Source: Prolixibacteraceae bacterium
GTDB lineage: Bacteria > Bacteroidota > Bacteroidia > Bacteroidales > Prolixibacteraceae
Length of the DNA: 64,000 nt
NCBI GenBank assembly: GCA_019720755.1
Contig: CP081303.1
Coordinates: 4,336,501-4,400,500, forward strand
Direction of reading: 5' to 3'
Part shown: one piece after another, positions 48,519 to 57,430 of the stretch
How the letters are laid out: each line of letters begins with the position of its first letter
How positions within the stretch are numbered: the first letter of the stretch is position 1
The notes under the pieces: generated by a model
Databases searched by the model: none
Seen by the model: only the letters and a program-made list of their open reading frames with translations
What the model was told of the DNA's origin: nothing
Translations under genes and position numbers: made by a program

Positions 48519-50423
48519 TTATGGATGAGAATATGCCGATGATTTAGACTCTGATTTGAATCGATTCCGATCTACTTTTCCTACCTTTATGAAAGCATGC
48601 TCTGTACATTGTCCTTCGATTTCATTCCCACTCATCTCTTCTCCATCAAAAAACGAAGCCATATCTAACTGCGCATCTATTGTCGAAGTATACATTTTCT
48701 TTTGGATCATCACAGTACTAAAATCAGTCATACGAAGATGAAATAGGTTTTCAATAGAACCTTCCAACCTTGCGACACTATCGTCTTGTGTTTCCAATTG
48801 AAGGGTATCTGAATTAATATATCCTTCGATTTTAGCATTCTCCTTAAGAGATATAGCCATCTTCTCTTGTTTTTGTTGCTGATGTAGCTTTAAAGAGGTG
48901 AGCCCGAGACATTCTAGCGTTTCTAGATTTTGTGTGTAGATATGAATCTTCATTGGCTGACTCAATTGAATCTTTTGATTCTCATATCGAACTCCTAGGC
49001 GCAAAGTATCGCCATCTTGAGTGAAATTCATGATCTTCTCTCCCCCCGAATCTTTATCGCAGATTACATCAATATGGTTGAATGGCTCCCCTGTGGTCAA
49101 CATTACCTCCATAGGAACATCTACTTGGAGTGAGGATATCGATTCAAATACCGTTGTGGTGGTATCCATCTGATGAATAGAATCGTGCGTTTCATTTTTT
49201 ATCGACATATGGAGCTCTCCTTCCTCTCCTTGTGCTACTTCTCTAGTAAAGGTGGCCTTTTGCATTTTTGGATATTCATACGACCAAGATTCAAGTATCT
49301 GCTTCTCGATGGTAAAACAGGTTCTATATTTACTAGAGTCTGTCACCACCTCTCCATCTTTGTTCTTTAAATCCATATTCTCAATAAAACTATCCTCTTT
49401 TATTTGGTTAAAGGAGTAGTTAGGGATTTTGAGTTTTTCGAAGCTTGTGCATGTTAGAAGAGAGAGGTCTTGTAGTGTTCCATAAAGCACTTTAATCTTT
49501 AACTGGTCGGCGTTTATCATAGAGTAGTCGTAAAGATTGAAACATACGTCTAAAACTCTCACGTCATCCATCGGATTGTAAAAGTTGTCTTCTTCAGTAT
49601 TCGTATCCGCGTGTGTACAGTCAATTTGTGCATGGTCAAATAGATAGGTGGAGAGATATCTAAGATTCTTGTCGACACAAAGTAATTTGCTTTTCCCCAT
49701 CATCGTAATAAAAACATCTTCATTGGTTAACTCTTGAATACTGATATTACTCTGGTCCTTGATGAGAAAATGTATACTTGGGTAAATGGAATTGTTCCAG
49801 AAATTGATATGAGAGTGGTGATGACTTGTTACACTCTTTAAATTATCTAACGTTAGCTCTATTAGAGGAACACTTTGAATATTGAGCGGATTGCCATCCT
49901 CTTTAAGTGTGATGAAAAGGGTGTTTCCTTTGGGCTGAAATTGAAGTTTGTCCTTTAGATTATTTTCGCAAATTAAGTGGATCAGATTCCCATCATATGA
50001 ATTTACCCCACCCATTTCTGCACTGAGGTTTATCTCTATTGGCAGATCTATGTCAACATGTTTAAATAGTGACTTTGAATAGAAGGTGGTGTCTACTCCT
50101 TCCATATAATCTGAATACTTCTCCTCATAATACTCGTCATTGCATTCAATAAATTCTATAGAAAGACTATCTTCTTTGCTTATTATATTCTCTTTTTCAA
50201 TTGTGTCTGCAGAACCCATATCCTCCTCCTGGTTTGTTTCAGAAGTCGGTTTCGTTGATATGATGTTGTCTGAAACATTCTGAGGTGTTTTCTTTTCTAC
50301 TGCAGTGATGTGTGGTAGCGCTTCTTTTTCTGTTTGGGACTTTGTGTTGCTTTTGGGTTTACATCCCCAAAAAGATATAATGATGAAGAGTATGATACTC
50401 TTTATCCATAGACATTTTTTCAT
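48519..50423 (-). CDS. Lipoprotein with two GIN (DUF2807)-like beta domains, copy 1
   Basis: The 634-aa protein has a lipoprotein signal (lipobox SFWGC near residue 21) and a Glu/Ser/Thr-rich linker to ~110. Two beta-helix-like halves follow: the first (~115-330) starts FKHVDIDLPIEINLSAE, the second (~425-610) starts ISSLQVDVPMEVMLTTG, with DGDTLRLGVRY and runs of ladder strands. This is the GIN/DUF2807 pattern, predicted to be adhesin-like surface heads. A close paralogue lies directly upstream. Function and partner are unknown. Confidence 0.78.
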   Translation of the reverse strand: MKKCLWIKSIILFIIISFWGCKPKSNTKSQTEKEALPHITAVEKKTPQNVSDNIISTKPTSETNQEEDMGSADTIEKENIISKEDSLSIEFIECNDEYYEEKYSDYMEGVDTTFYSKSLFKHVDIDLPIEINLSAEMGGVNSYDGNLIHLICENNLKDKLQFQPKGNTLFITLKEDGNPLNIQSVPLIELTLDNLKSVTSHHHSHINFWNNSIYPSIHFLIKDQSNISIQELTNEDVFITMMGKSKLLCVDKNLRYLSTYLFDHAQIDCTHADTNTEEDNFYNPMDDVRVLDVCFNLYDYSMINADQLKIKVLYGTLQDLSLLTCTSFEKLKIPNYSFNQIKEDSFIENMDLKNKDGEVVTDSSKYRTCFTIEKQILESWSYEYPKMQKATFTREVAQGEEGELHMSIKNETHDSIHQMDTTTTVFESISSLQVDVPMEVMLTTGEPFNHIDVICDKDSGGEKIMNFTQDGDTLRLGVRYENQKIQLSQPMKIHIYTQNLETLECLGLTSLKLHQQQKQEKMAISLKENAKIEGYINSDTLQLETQDDSVARLEGSIENLFHLRMTDFSTVMIQKKMYTSTIDAQLDMASFFDGEEMSGNEIEGQCTEHAFIKVGKVDRNRFKSESKSSAYSHP

Positions 50424-50538
50424 TAGATAGGGTTTAAGTTCATTTCACAACAAAAATAACTGTTTAACAATAAAATCGAATACTTAACAATAAAAATAGT
50501 TTGCTTTAAATGAACACAAGGCTAGGACTGTTGAAAAA

Positions 50539-50580
50539 TAAAAGGGAACATAGGCGTAAAACCTCGCATATTCCCTTTTA
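50539..50580 (-). terminator. Terminator after GIN lipoprotein copy 2
   Basis: TAAAAGGGAA (50539-50548) pairs with TTCCCTTTTA (50571-50580). It is a diverged copy of the terminator at 48465-48507, which suggests that it was duplicated with the gene. Confidence 0.8.
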
Positions 50581-50599
50581 TATCTTCTCCATTTGGTTG

Positions 50600-52447
50600 T
50601 TATGGATAGGAATATACCGAAGATTCAGAATTTAATTTGAAAAGGTTCCACTCTATTTTCCCTATCTTAATGAAAGATTGATCTGTACATTGTCCTTCGA
50701 TTTTATTCCCACTCATCTGTTCTCCATCAAAGATCGAAGACTTATCTAATTGGGCATCTATTGTCGAAGTATACAGCTTCTCTTGGATCATCACAGTACT
50801 AAAATCAGTCATACGAAGATGGAAAAGACTTTCGATTGAACCTTTCACTCTTGCGACACTATGGTTGTGTGTTTCCAATTGTAGCGTGTCTGAATTAAAG
50901 TACCCTTCTATCTTGGCATGCTCATGAAGAGATATAGCCATCTTCTCCTTTTTCTGTTGCTGATGTAGCTTTAAAGAGGTGAAGCCTAGACACTCTAATG
51001 TTTCTAGATCTTGTGTATAGATATGAATCTTCATTGGCTGACTCAATTGAATTTTTTGATCCTCATATCGAACTCCTAGGCGCAAAGTATCGCCATCTTG
51101 AGTGTAATTCATGATCTTCTCTCCGCCCGAATCTTTATCGCAGATTACATCGATATGATTCAATGATTCACCAGTGGTCAATATTACCTCCAGAGGAACA
51201 TTTACTTGGAGAGCGGATATCGATTCAAATACTGTCGTGATGGTATCCATCCTATGAATAGAATCTTTTGCGGCATTTTTTATCGACATATGGAGCTCGC
51301 CTTCCTCTCCTTGTGCCACTTCTCTAAAAAGGGTTGCCTCTTTTATTGTTGGAAGGTCATCCGCACAGGTGGGTGGGATCTGTTCTTCTAGAGTAAAACA
51401 GGTCTTATATTCGATGGAGTCAATCACAACCTCCCCGCCTGCTTCATTGAAATCCATGTCCTCATAATGACTGTCTTCTTTGATGTGGTTGAAGGAAAAA
51501 TTTGGGAGATTGAGCTTTTTGAATCTTGTGAATATTAGAAGGGAGTGGTCATTTAGAGTTCCTTGAAGATCATGAACCCTAAAACTGTCTCCATCAATTC
51601 TAGCGTGGTCGTAAAGATTGAAATTTCCTCTTTTCGTTCCCATATAGGAACAGTCTAGTTGAGTTTGGTCGAAGAGTTTGGTGGAAAGATATTCAAGTTG
51701 GTACTCTGCACTGCAATACATTTCGCTTTTTCCCATCATCGTAACAGAGACATTCTGATTGTATATACTTTTATAACGGATTTTACTCTGATCCTTTAGT
51801 AGAAAATGTAAATCTGGGGCCTCGAATTTATTAGTATACTTTATGTCGGAGTGGTGATGGGCTGTTACACTTTTAAATTTAAATGGCATTAATATTATTT
51901 CAGGGATACTTTTGACAATAAGCCGATGCCCTATGTTTTTCATGGTGATAAAAAGGGTATTCCCTTTGGTCTCACAATGGATCTTGTCTTTTAGATTCTC
52001 CTCACATTTTAAGTAGATCTGTCTTACATCATAATCCCCCTCTGGATCAAATGTAACTTTAACATTGATTCTTACTGGAAGGTCTACATCAATATGTTCA
52101 AATTCCTGCTCTAGACAGATGGTGGAGTCAATGGTAGAAGTTCCATCGACAATGCTTTTATCGTAATCATGATAGTATTTAATCAACAGGCTGTCTTCTT
52201 GGATATGGATATCTTCTCTTTCGATTTCGCCATTATAATACATCTCATCCTCTTTGGATAGTTCAGAGACTGGTTTGTTTGATATGGCGTTCTCAGAAGA
52301 GTTCTGAGCTGCTTTTACTTCTACTGTGGTTGTTTCAGATAGACCTTCTTTCTCTATTTGGGCTTTTGTATTGCTTTTGGGTTTACATCCCCCAAAAGAT
52401 AGAATGATCAAGAGCATGATAGACTTGATCAAGAGATATTTTTTCAT
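50600..52447 (-). CDS. Lipoprotein with two GIN (DUF2807)-like beta domains, copy 2
   Basis: The start at 52447 (615 aa) gives a lipoprotein signal (MKKYLLIKSIMLLIILSFGGC, Cys21). The layout equals copy 1: linker, first beta half (FEHIDVDLPVRINVKV), second half (ISALQVNVPLEVILTTG). The C-terminal half is nearly the same as copy 1 (for example DKSGGEKIM-type and LECLGFTSLKLHQQQ segments), while the N-terminal half is more diverged. This points to a recent tandem duplication or gene conversion of the 3' part. Probably an outer-membrane or surface protein of unknown ligand. Confidence 0.78.
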   Translation of the reverse strand: MKKYLLIKSIMLLIILSFGGCKPKSNTKAQIEKEGLSETTTVEVKAAQNSSENAISNKPVSELSKEDEMYYNGEIEREDIHIQEDSLLIKYYHDYDKSIVDGTSTIDSTICLEQEFEHIDVDLPVRINVKVTFDPEGDYDVRQIYLKCEENLKDKIHCETKGNTLFITMKNIGHRLIVKSIPEIILMPFKFKSVTAHHHSDIKYTNKFEAPDLHFLLKDQSKIRYKSIYNQNVSVTMMGKSEMYCSAEYQLEYLSTKLFDQTQLDCSYMGTKRGNFNLYDHARIDGDSFRVHDLQGTLNDHSLLIFTRFKKLNLPNFSFNHIKEDSHYEDMDFNEAGGEVVIDSIEYKTCFTLEEQIPPTCADDLPTIKEATLFREVAQGEEGELHMSIKNAAKDSIHRMDTITTVFESISALQVNVPLEVILTTGESLNHIDVICDKDSGGEKIMNYTQDGDTLRLGVRYEDQKIQLSQPMKIHIYTQDLETLECLGFTSLKLHQQQKKEKMAISLHEHAKIEGYFNSDTLQLETHNHSVARVKGSIESLFHLRMTDFSTVMIQEKLYTSTIDAQLDKSSIFDGEQMSGNKIEGQCTDQSFIKIGKIEWNLFKLNSESSVYSYP

Positions 52448-52731
52448 CGGACTGGTTTTAAGTTCATTCGGTGACAAAAATAGCTATTTAACAATAAAAA
52501 CTTTTCTTTGAAACTATTTTATTTATTGAATCTCTCTTTTATCCTCTGCATGGATTTATTCCTATCCGAATTTCTCTTCTTGAATACTATTTGGGGTGTT
52601 TACATCTTTAATACGATCTATGCCATCATTGCATAAATAATCATAAAGATAGGGGCAACCCTTTGTTTTTATATACAGCGAGGATGCCCCTATCTCTAAT
52701 TGATATCTAGCCTATTAGAATTCGATAAGGA

Positions 52732-53931
52732 TTATAGTCTATCTATTTCATGTTTGACCTTAGGCCATCCTTTGGTTTCAATCAATTCCCCTACTCCGGT
52801 AAGCGATTTGACATCCTCTGGATGAATAGATCCATCTTTGCAAATACCAATATTCATCAACATATTGGATCCCGTACTTCTTGAATATTTCAACCAACCA
52901 TACACCTCTTCTGCCGTGTAGTGTTGGGCACTATCATCGTTGATCCATCCACCTCCACAATGAGTGTCTTCTCGTCCTTCACATCTCTGCATCACCGTAT
53001 TTACTTCCCTTAGTTTAGTGTGATTAAATTGTGCCCATAATTTTGATTGCTTGCCATTCCAACGATCTTTTCTGAGGCGAAACCTTTTGGTAATACCAGG
53101 ATGATCCCAATGGTATTCAAAAGGAAGCATAAAGTGTTCCGGAGAGATAAAGTCTTCGTCTCCAATAGCTCCTTCTTTGAAAGAGACAAGGGCATGCGGT
53201 TGAAGTTTTTTTACCAATTGATGGAGTTCGTGTAGGTGGGTATAGTTGTTTGGATTTCTATAATATCCGCCGATTCCATCAAACCATATCCCTGCGACAT
53301 CTCCGTATTGAGTAAGAAGCTCTGTTAGATATTTTTTGTTGTGCTCATACATTTTGTCTGTTGTTTCAGAAATAAATGGAGGCACATACATAAAAAGAGC
53401 GATATTGTATTTCTTACAAGCTTTGGATAACTCACCTACTAAGTCCTTGTGGCATGGTGCATTCAAACTATTAAAGTTCGACAAAGAGGTGTTGAAGTTA
53501 TAACATCCTCCTAGATGATGGGTTGTGAAGGTGATATACTTCATCTTTGCTTTTTTCGCTAACTGACATATTTTCTCAGGGCTGAAATGATTCAGTGAAT
53601 AGTGTTGATACAAGAGGGAATCTTTCCTTACACTTTTTTCGTATGTAGCCCTGTCTATACCCATATAGGCTAGTTGTTGGTCTGAAGCTTTCCCTTTCTT
53701 GAATAGAAAATAGTCATCTTTCCCTTTTTCACAAAGACTTGCAAGGTTGAGGTGGATAAACATGCCAAATTTCGCATCTTGAAACCATTGCTTGTTGGCC
53801 TCCAATGGCGATTTGTTATATGCTACTTGGTAATCTTTCAACCAATATGGACAGCTCTTTTGTTGATCAGTACAACTGTTTAGTACTATTACAATAACAG
53901 CAAATAGGAGTGTTTTAAAATAAATTTTCAT
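52732..53931 (-). CDS. GH29-like alpha-L-fucosidase, lipoprotein
   Basis: The 399-aa protein has a lipobox (VLNSC, Cys20). The GH29 fold is shown by WFQDAKFGMFIHLNLAS, then HYSLNHFSPEKICQLAKKAKMKYITFTTHHLGG, and the nucleophile strand GDVAGIWFDGIGG with its Asp. The later VSFKEGAIGDEDFISPE and NMLMNIGICKDGSI also match the family. It likely removes fucose from surface-bound or periplasmic glycans. It lacks a C-terminal beta-sandwich and has no SusC/D partner nearby. Confidence 0.85.
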   Translation of the reverse strand: MKIYFKTLLFAVIVIVLNSCTDQQKSCPYWLKDYQVAYNKSPLEANKQWFQDAKFGMFIHLNLASLCEKGKDDYFLFKKGKASDQQLAYMGIDRATYEKSVRKDSLLYQHYSLNHFSPEKICQLAKKAKMKYITFTTHHLGGCYNFNTSLSNFNSLNAPCHKDLVGELSKACKKYNIALFMYVPPFISETTDKMYEHNKKYLTELLTQYGDVAGIWFDGIGGYYRNPNNYTHLHELHQLVKKLQPHALVSFKEGAIGDEDFISPEHFMLPFEYHWDHPGITKRFRLRKDRWNGKQSKLWAQFNHTKLREVNTVMQRCEGREDTHCGGGWINDDSAQHYTAEEVYGWLKYSRSTGSNMLMNIGICKDGSIHPEDVKSLTGVGELIETKGWPKVKHEIDRL

Positions 53932-54213
53932 GGTTTATTCTTATGTAGTTAAATTAGGAGTAATGTAGTTTCATTTCTTATTATTACTTACCAGTCCTTT
54001 TTCAATTTGTAACTTATATATATCATTAAGTAAGTGCTTTATTGGATATTGTCTGATTTTTTTGGGAAACCCTCGTTTCTCCTTTTGATGATAAAAATTA
54101 GCTTATGTATAGAAGAGGTTGTTCTCGAACATATTTTCTTAATAAAAAGTCTTTTAAGTGTTGATCTATTGGTAAATAATTTATTGTTTTGCATTTTTAA
54201 AAATTGTGGCAGA

Positions 54214-54753
54214 ATGAAGCGTAGCATCAACAAGTTTGTGATCACTGGAGGTCCGGGAACAGGGAAATCAACCCTATTGTATGAATTGGCTAAAAAGGGA
54301 TTCTTATGCTTTCCTGAAGCGTCTAGATCTATCATCGAAGAGCAGTTGCAAATTGGAGGGGATCTAGTTCCTTGGGTCGATATGGACCGATTCTCTTTGG
54401 CTTGTATGAATCGTATGAAAGAGTTCTACAACAAATCTTGTGATCGCCCCACTTTCTTCGATCGTGGACTGCCTGATGTGATGGGCTACCTTTACCTTAC
54501 TGGATGCGAAGAGACCCATGAGGTAAAAGAGAGTATCAAAGATTATGCATACCACACTATCGTTTTCATTCTTCCTCCCTGGAAAGAGATCTACGAAACA
54601 GACCATGTTCGAAAAGAGCCATTCTCCGAGGCTATCTCTCTACACAACCACTTAAGACGTGCTTACGAAGAGCTAGGATATCATGTAATCGAAATACCAC
54701 ATATGCCTGTCGATAGTCGTGTCGACTATATTTTAGACTATTTAGATATCTAA
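54214..54753 (+). CDS. AAA_28-type P-loop ATPase/kinase
   Basis: The 179-aa protein begins at ATG 54214; a longer frame from 54034 runs through a non-coding-like AT-rich stretch. The P-loop GGPGTGKST lies at residues ~11-19, the LID-like region is RPTFFDRGLPDVMGYL, and HTIVFILPPWKEIYETDHVRKEPF is the family C-terminal signature. Members of this family resemble small nucleotide kinases, but the substrate is unknown. No operon partner is visible. Confidence 0.85.
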   Translation: MKRSINKFVITGGPGTGKSTLLYELAKKGFLCFPEASRSIIEEQLQIGGDLVPWVDMDRFSLACMNRMKEFYNKSCDRPTFFDRGLPDVMGYLYLTGCEETHEVKESIKDYAYHTIVFILPPWKEIYETDHVRKEPFSEAISLHNHLRRAYEELGYHVIEIPHMPVDSRVDYILDYLDI

Positions 54754-54808
54754 GGGGGCGTTTTATCTCTTTGAACTAAAGGGGACCATACCACCACATT
54801 TTTACATA

Positions 54809-55120
54809 AGGAGCAGAGCCTTTCGACTTTAAGTTACTGAGCCCTTCGACAAGCTCAGGGACCACTTGACGAAGCACAGGGACCACTTATTGAAGCACAG
54901 GTATCACATACACCATCTTTCGACTATAGGTTCCAGACCCCTTCGATATTAGGTTGCTGAGCCCTTCGACAAGCTCAGGGACCACTTGTCGAAGCACAGA
55001 TATCACATACACCATCTTTCGACTATAGGTTCCAGACCCCTTCGATATTAGGTTGCTGAGCCCTTCGACAAGCTCAGGGACCACTTGTCGAAGCACAGGG
55101 ACCATTTGTAGAAGGACTCA
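54809..55120. repeat. Palindromic intergenic repeat array (three units)
   Basis: Three units start at 54841, 54961 and 55060 with GCCCTTCGACAAGCTCAGGG. The first unit is 120 bp because of an extra ~21-bp GACCACTT...GAAGCACAG block; the second is 99 bp and the third is cut short. Each can form CTTCGACA/TGTCGAAG hairpins (for example 54964-54971 with 54987-54994). The minus-strand frame 54887-55105 reads VPELVEGLSNL repeatedly, a known artefact of this kind of repeat rather than a gene. Confidence 0.85.
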
Positions 55121-55216
55121 GCAATATATATTCCGATAAATTCACATAATATATTGGATTATCCTTAACTGCCAACAATATTGACTAAACGATTACTTAA
55201 TAAGGGATTCCTAGTA

Positions 55217-55271
55217 GGTTTGTTCATGGTTTGTTCATGGTTTGTTCATGGTTTGTTCATGGTTTGTCCAT
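55217..55271. repeat. Five 11-bp tandem repeats (GGTTTGTTCAT)
   Basis: Four perfect copies at 55217-55260 and a fifth with one change (GGTTTGTCCAT, 55261-55271). The period is close to one helical turn. A CCATCGATTC pair follows at ~55268-55289. The remaining gap to 55664 is AT-rich with no gene. Confidence 0.9.
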
Positions 55272-55680
55272 CGATTCTCCATCGATTCGGTGAATGAACC
55301 ATGGAGTTGCAATGGATAAAATATGAACAAAGTAACTGTTATTCCACTGTTATTTACCCACCAAATGTCTACAGAAAACACTGTGAGGCACTCTCCAGAA
55401 AAGTGTGTAAATGATCTGTGACAATGAATAAAGAATGTTGTCAACAGTGTTAAAAACCATATTTGATGGATCTTATCCTATGTATATCGTACCAAACTAG
55501 CATTTTATTTGCGAAATGATATGATACTTAAAATAGGGGTGTATTAACATATTATAATTGTATGGAGGTAATTTGTGTAAATATATAAATGGGAGAATGG
55601 TTTTAGTTTTGATAGATGTAAATAAATGTGTATATTTATATAATAAACTTAAAAAAATAAGGTTATGAAAAAGTATTTTT

Positions 55681-55696
55681 CTATTCTATTCTATTC
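55681..55696 (+). repeat. CTATT pentanucleotide microsatellite in a signal-peptide coding region
   Basis: Three CTATT units plus a C lie 16 bases after an ATG (55665). With three units the frame stops at TAG 55701; removing one unit or adding two would join the ATG to the downstream open frame. Confidence 0.85.
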
Positions 55697-55720
55697 GTCT
55701 TAGTTGCGTGTGATAATCAA

Positions 55721-56365
55721 ATGGGTGAGATTCCAAATGTGGAGAAATCTCAAAAGGTGGAAGTTGATTATAAATCAATTCAATCTACTATCAACATTTT
55801 TGAGGAAGTATATCAGTACAAACTGGATGCGCAAGATTCTTATGATATCGCACAAGTTGATAAAATTCTTCACTCTCACGTCCACAAGAAGAGTTATAAG
55901 CTGAATAACGATAAATCTTTGCTAGAAAATCCAATACTCTCAAAGATTAATTTTAGTGATGAAGCAAAGGTTTTTTTAGGTCAAATTGAATTATTAAAAC
56001 AGATTGATAGTTATTTAGGAGCTAAGGGTTTTCTTGCGTTATTGAAAGAGGATGTTTTGCATGCTTCACTCTCTGTTGAGGAAAAAACGGAGATTGTAAA
56101 TCGAATAGAGTTTGCTATTGCTTTTATGGAGTGGAGCAAGTCAAAGACCAATGATATTACCGATGGTTGGTGGAGAAGTTGGGGAAAATGTGTTGCTGGT
56201 ATTGTAGGTGGCACATTAACTGGAGGAGTTATGGGGGCAGCTGCTGGAGGCGCTTTTGGAACTGTTGCATTGCCACTTTTGGGAACCGTTTCAGGTGCAT
56301 CTTTGGGTATGGTTGTTGGTGCTATTGGAGGCGGACTGAGCGGAGCTGCTTTAGCTTGTGATTGA
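55721..56365 (+). CDS. Lipoprotein with glycine-zipper tail (signal peptide out of frame)
   Basis: The 214-codon frame beginning at ATG 55721 probably lacks its true start. Upstream, the same frame reads FVLVACDNQ, a lipobox, and an ATG at 55665 (MKKYFSIL) is joined to it only if the CTATT repeat has 2 or 5 units instead of 3. The body (~20-150) is helical and charged. The C-terminus (~151-214) is WWRSWGKC followed by a Gly/Ala-rich stretch of GxxxG zippers (GGTLTGG, GGAFGT, GAIGGGLSG) ending in ACD, like pore-forming bacteriocins or membrane-inserting toxins. Function is inferred. It could be a pseudogene, a phase-OFF state or a read error. Confidence 0.6.
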   Translation: MGEIPNVEKSQKVEVDYKSIQSTINIFEEVYQYKLDAQDSYDIAQVDKILHSHVHKKSYKLNNDKSLLENPILSKINFSDEAKVFLGQIELLKQIDSYLGAKGFLALLKEDVLHASLSVEEKTEIVNRIEFAIAFMEWSKSKTNDITDGWWRSWGKCVAGIVGGTLTGGVMGAAAGGAFGTVALPLLGTVSGASLGMVVGAIGGGLSGAALACD

Positions 56366-56377
56366 TTTAACCAAGAG

Positions 56378-56444
56378 GTGGGAATGTGATGTATTATGAA
56401 AACAATGGATTATTCAAGAAGAATTTATGTGCACTCATTCCCAC
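56378..56444. repeat. Inverted repeat between lipoprotein and membrane protein genes
   Basis: GTGGGAATG (56378-56386) and CATTCCCAC (56436-56444) are perfect 9-base arms 49 bases apart. The right arm and the following ~45 bases recur before the next paralogue at ~56965. Confidence 0.5.
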
Positions 56445-56480
56445 ATCGGTAAGTAAACATGTTTAAAACAAAAACCTAAA

Positions 56481-56855
56481 ATGAAGAATTTACAGAAAAG
56501 AACCTACCTATCGGTCACAGGCTACGTCGTAATTGTTCTTTATGCCATATTCTGTTTCTATAATGCAAATTCTCTTAAATTGCTTTACCTTTTTTATTTA
56601 ACATTGCCTAATGCAGGTGGGTTAGGTACTATAGACATAGTGAAGCAGTGGACAGGAACGAAAAGAAAATATGATTTTCTTACACTAAATGGGATTTATA
56701 CTCTTATGCTGTCTATTTCGATACTCTTTTTCAAGAGTAGAGTTCTTTTTCTGCTGACTGTTGTGTTCCATTCTGTTTGTATGATTGGTTATGTACTCTA
56801 TTTCTATAGAAAAAGTGGCGGCACTCCGATAATCGAATTTCAAGATAATAAGTAA
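56481..56855 (+). CDS. Small four-helix membrane protein, paralogue 1
   Basis: I do not recognise a named family. The 124-aa protein has about four transmembrane helices (~11-30, 35-52, 66-86, 92-112). Between helices 2 and 3 is a basic loop VKQWTGTKRKYDFLTLNG, and the end is YFYRKSGGTPIIEFQD. It aligns without gaps with the gene at 56998 and partly with that at 58085. The position just after a glycine-zipper lipoprotein is compatible with an immunity protein, but this is inference only. Confidence 0.7.
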   Translation: MKNLQKRTYLSVTGYVVIVLYAIFCFYNANSLKLLYLFYLTLPNAGGLGTIDIVKQWTGTKRKYDFLTLNGIYTLMLSISILFFKSRVLFLLTVVFHSVCMIGYVLYFYRKSGGTPIIEFQDNK

Positions 56856-56997
56856 TAATTCATTTTCAGCACGGAGACAGATTGATTTAATGAAGGAGGA
56901 CAGAGGGTGATTGATATATTATGGGAAAAAGTATTTCTTGAGTATTTGCTCTCATTCCCACATCGGTAAATAGACGTGTTTAAAACAAAAATCTAAA

Positions 56998-57372
56998 ATG
57001 ATGAATTTAAAGAAAAGAGTCTATCTGTCGTTTACAACGTATGTTGTCATTGCTCTTAATGCCATATTCGCATTCTTCTTTGCAAACTCACTCTCATCTC
57101 TACTTTATTGGTATTTGATGATTCTTATCGGAAGTGGATTCGGTACTCTAGATGTCGTAATGAAGTTGACGGGAACAAAAAGGAAATACGATTTACTTCT
57201 TTTCAATGGGGTCCCCAGTCTCTTGTTGCCTATTTCGATACTCTTTTTCAAAAGTAGAGGTCTATTTCTGCTGACTGTTGTACTCCATTCTGTTTGTATG
57301 GTTGGTTATGTGCTCTATTTCTATCGAAAAAGTGGAGGCACTCCGATGATCGAATCTCAAGATAAATTATAA
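56998..57372 (+). CDS. Small four-helix membrane protein, paralogue 2
   Basis: This 124-aa protein is a tandem duplicate of the 56481 gene: helices at the same places, loop LTGTKRKYDLLLFNG, and an almost identical C-terminal half (SILFFKSRGLFLLTVVLHSV, YFYRKSGGTP). The ~45 bases before the start (CATTCCCACATCGGTAA and a GTTTAAAACAAAAA stretch) are also shared, so the duplication includes the 5' region. Function is unknown. The start may be the second ATG at 57001, which aligns better with paralogue 1. Confidence 0.7.
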   Translation: MMNLKKRVYLSFTTYVVIALNAIFAFFFANSLSSLLYWYLMILIGSGFGTLDVVMKLTGTKRKYDLLLFNGVPSLLLPISILFFKSRGLFLLTVVLHSVCMVGYVLYFYRKSGGTPMIESQDKL

Positions 57373-57430
57373 CATACTCTTAGTATAAAAAATCTAGCTT
57401 AAGAAGTTCTTATACATTAATTCAAAAAAA

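Noticed and set aside
54034-54213. 60-codon N-terminal extension of the AAA ATPase
   Set aside because: The extra part is AT-rich and hydrophobic without family match; the P-loop follows directly after the ATG at 54214.
54887-55105. Minus-strand frame of 72 codons with repeated VPELVEGLSNL
   Set aside because: It is the translation of the palindromic DNA repeat; no start context, and this kind of frame is a known artefact.
54809-55271. CRISPR array
   Set aside because: The repeats are long palindromic units or contiguous 11-bp tandems, without unique spacers of even length and without cas genes.
56396-56452. 18-codon frame (MKTMDYSRRIYVHSFPHR) in the leader of membrane paralogue 1
   Set aside because: The second copy of the leader does not keep the frame, so it is probably not a leader peptide.
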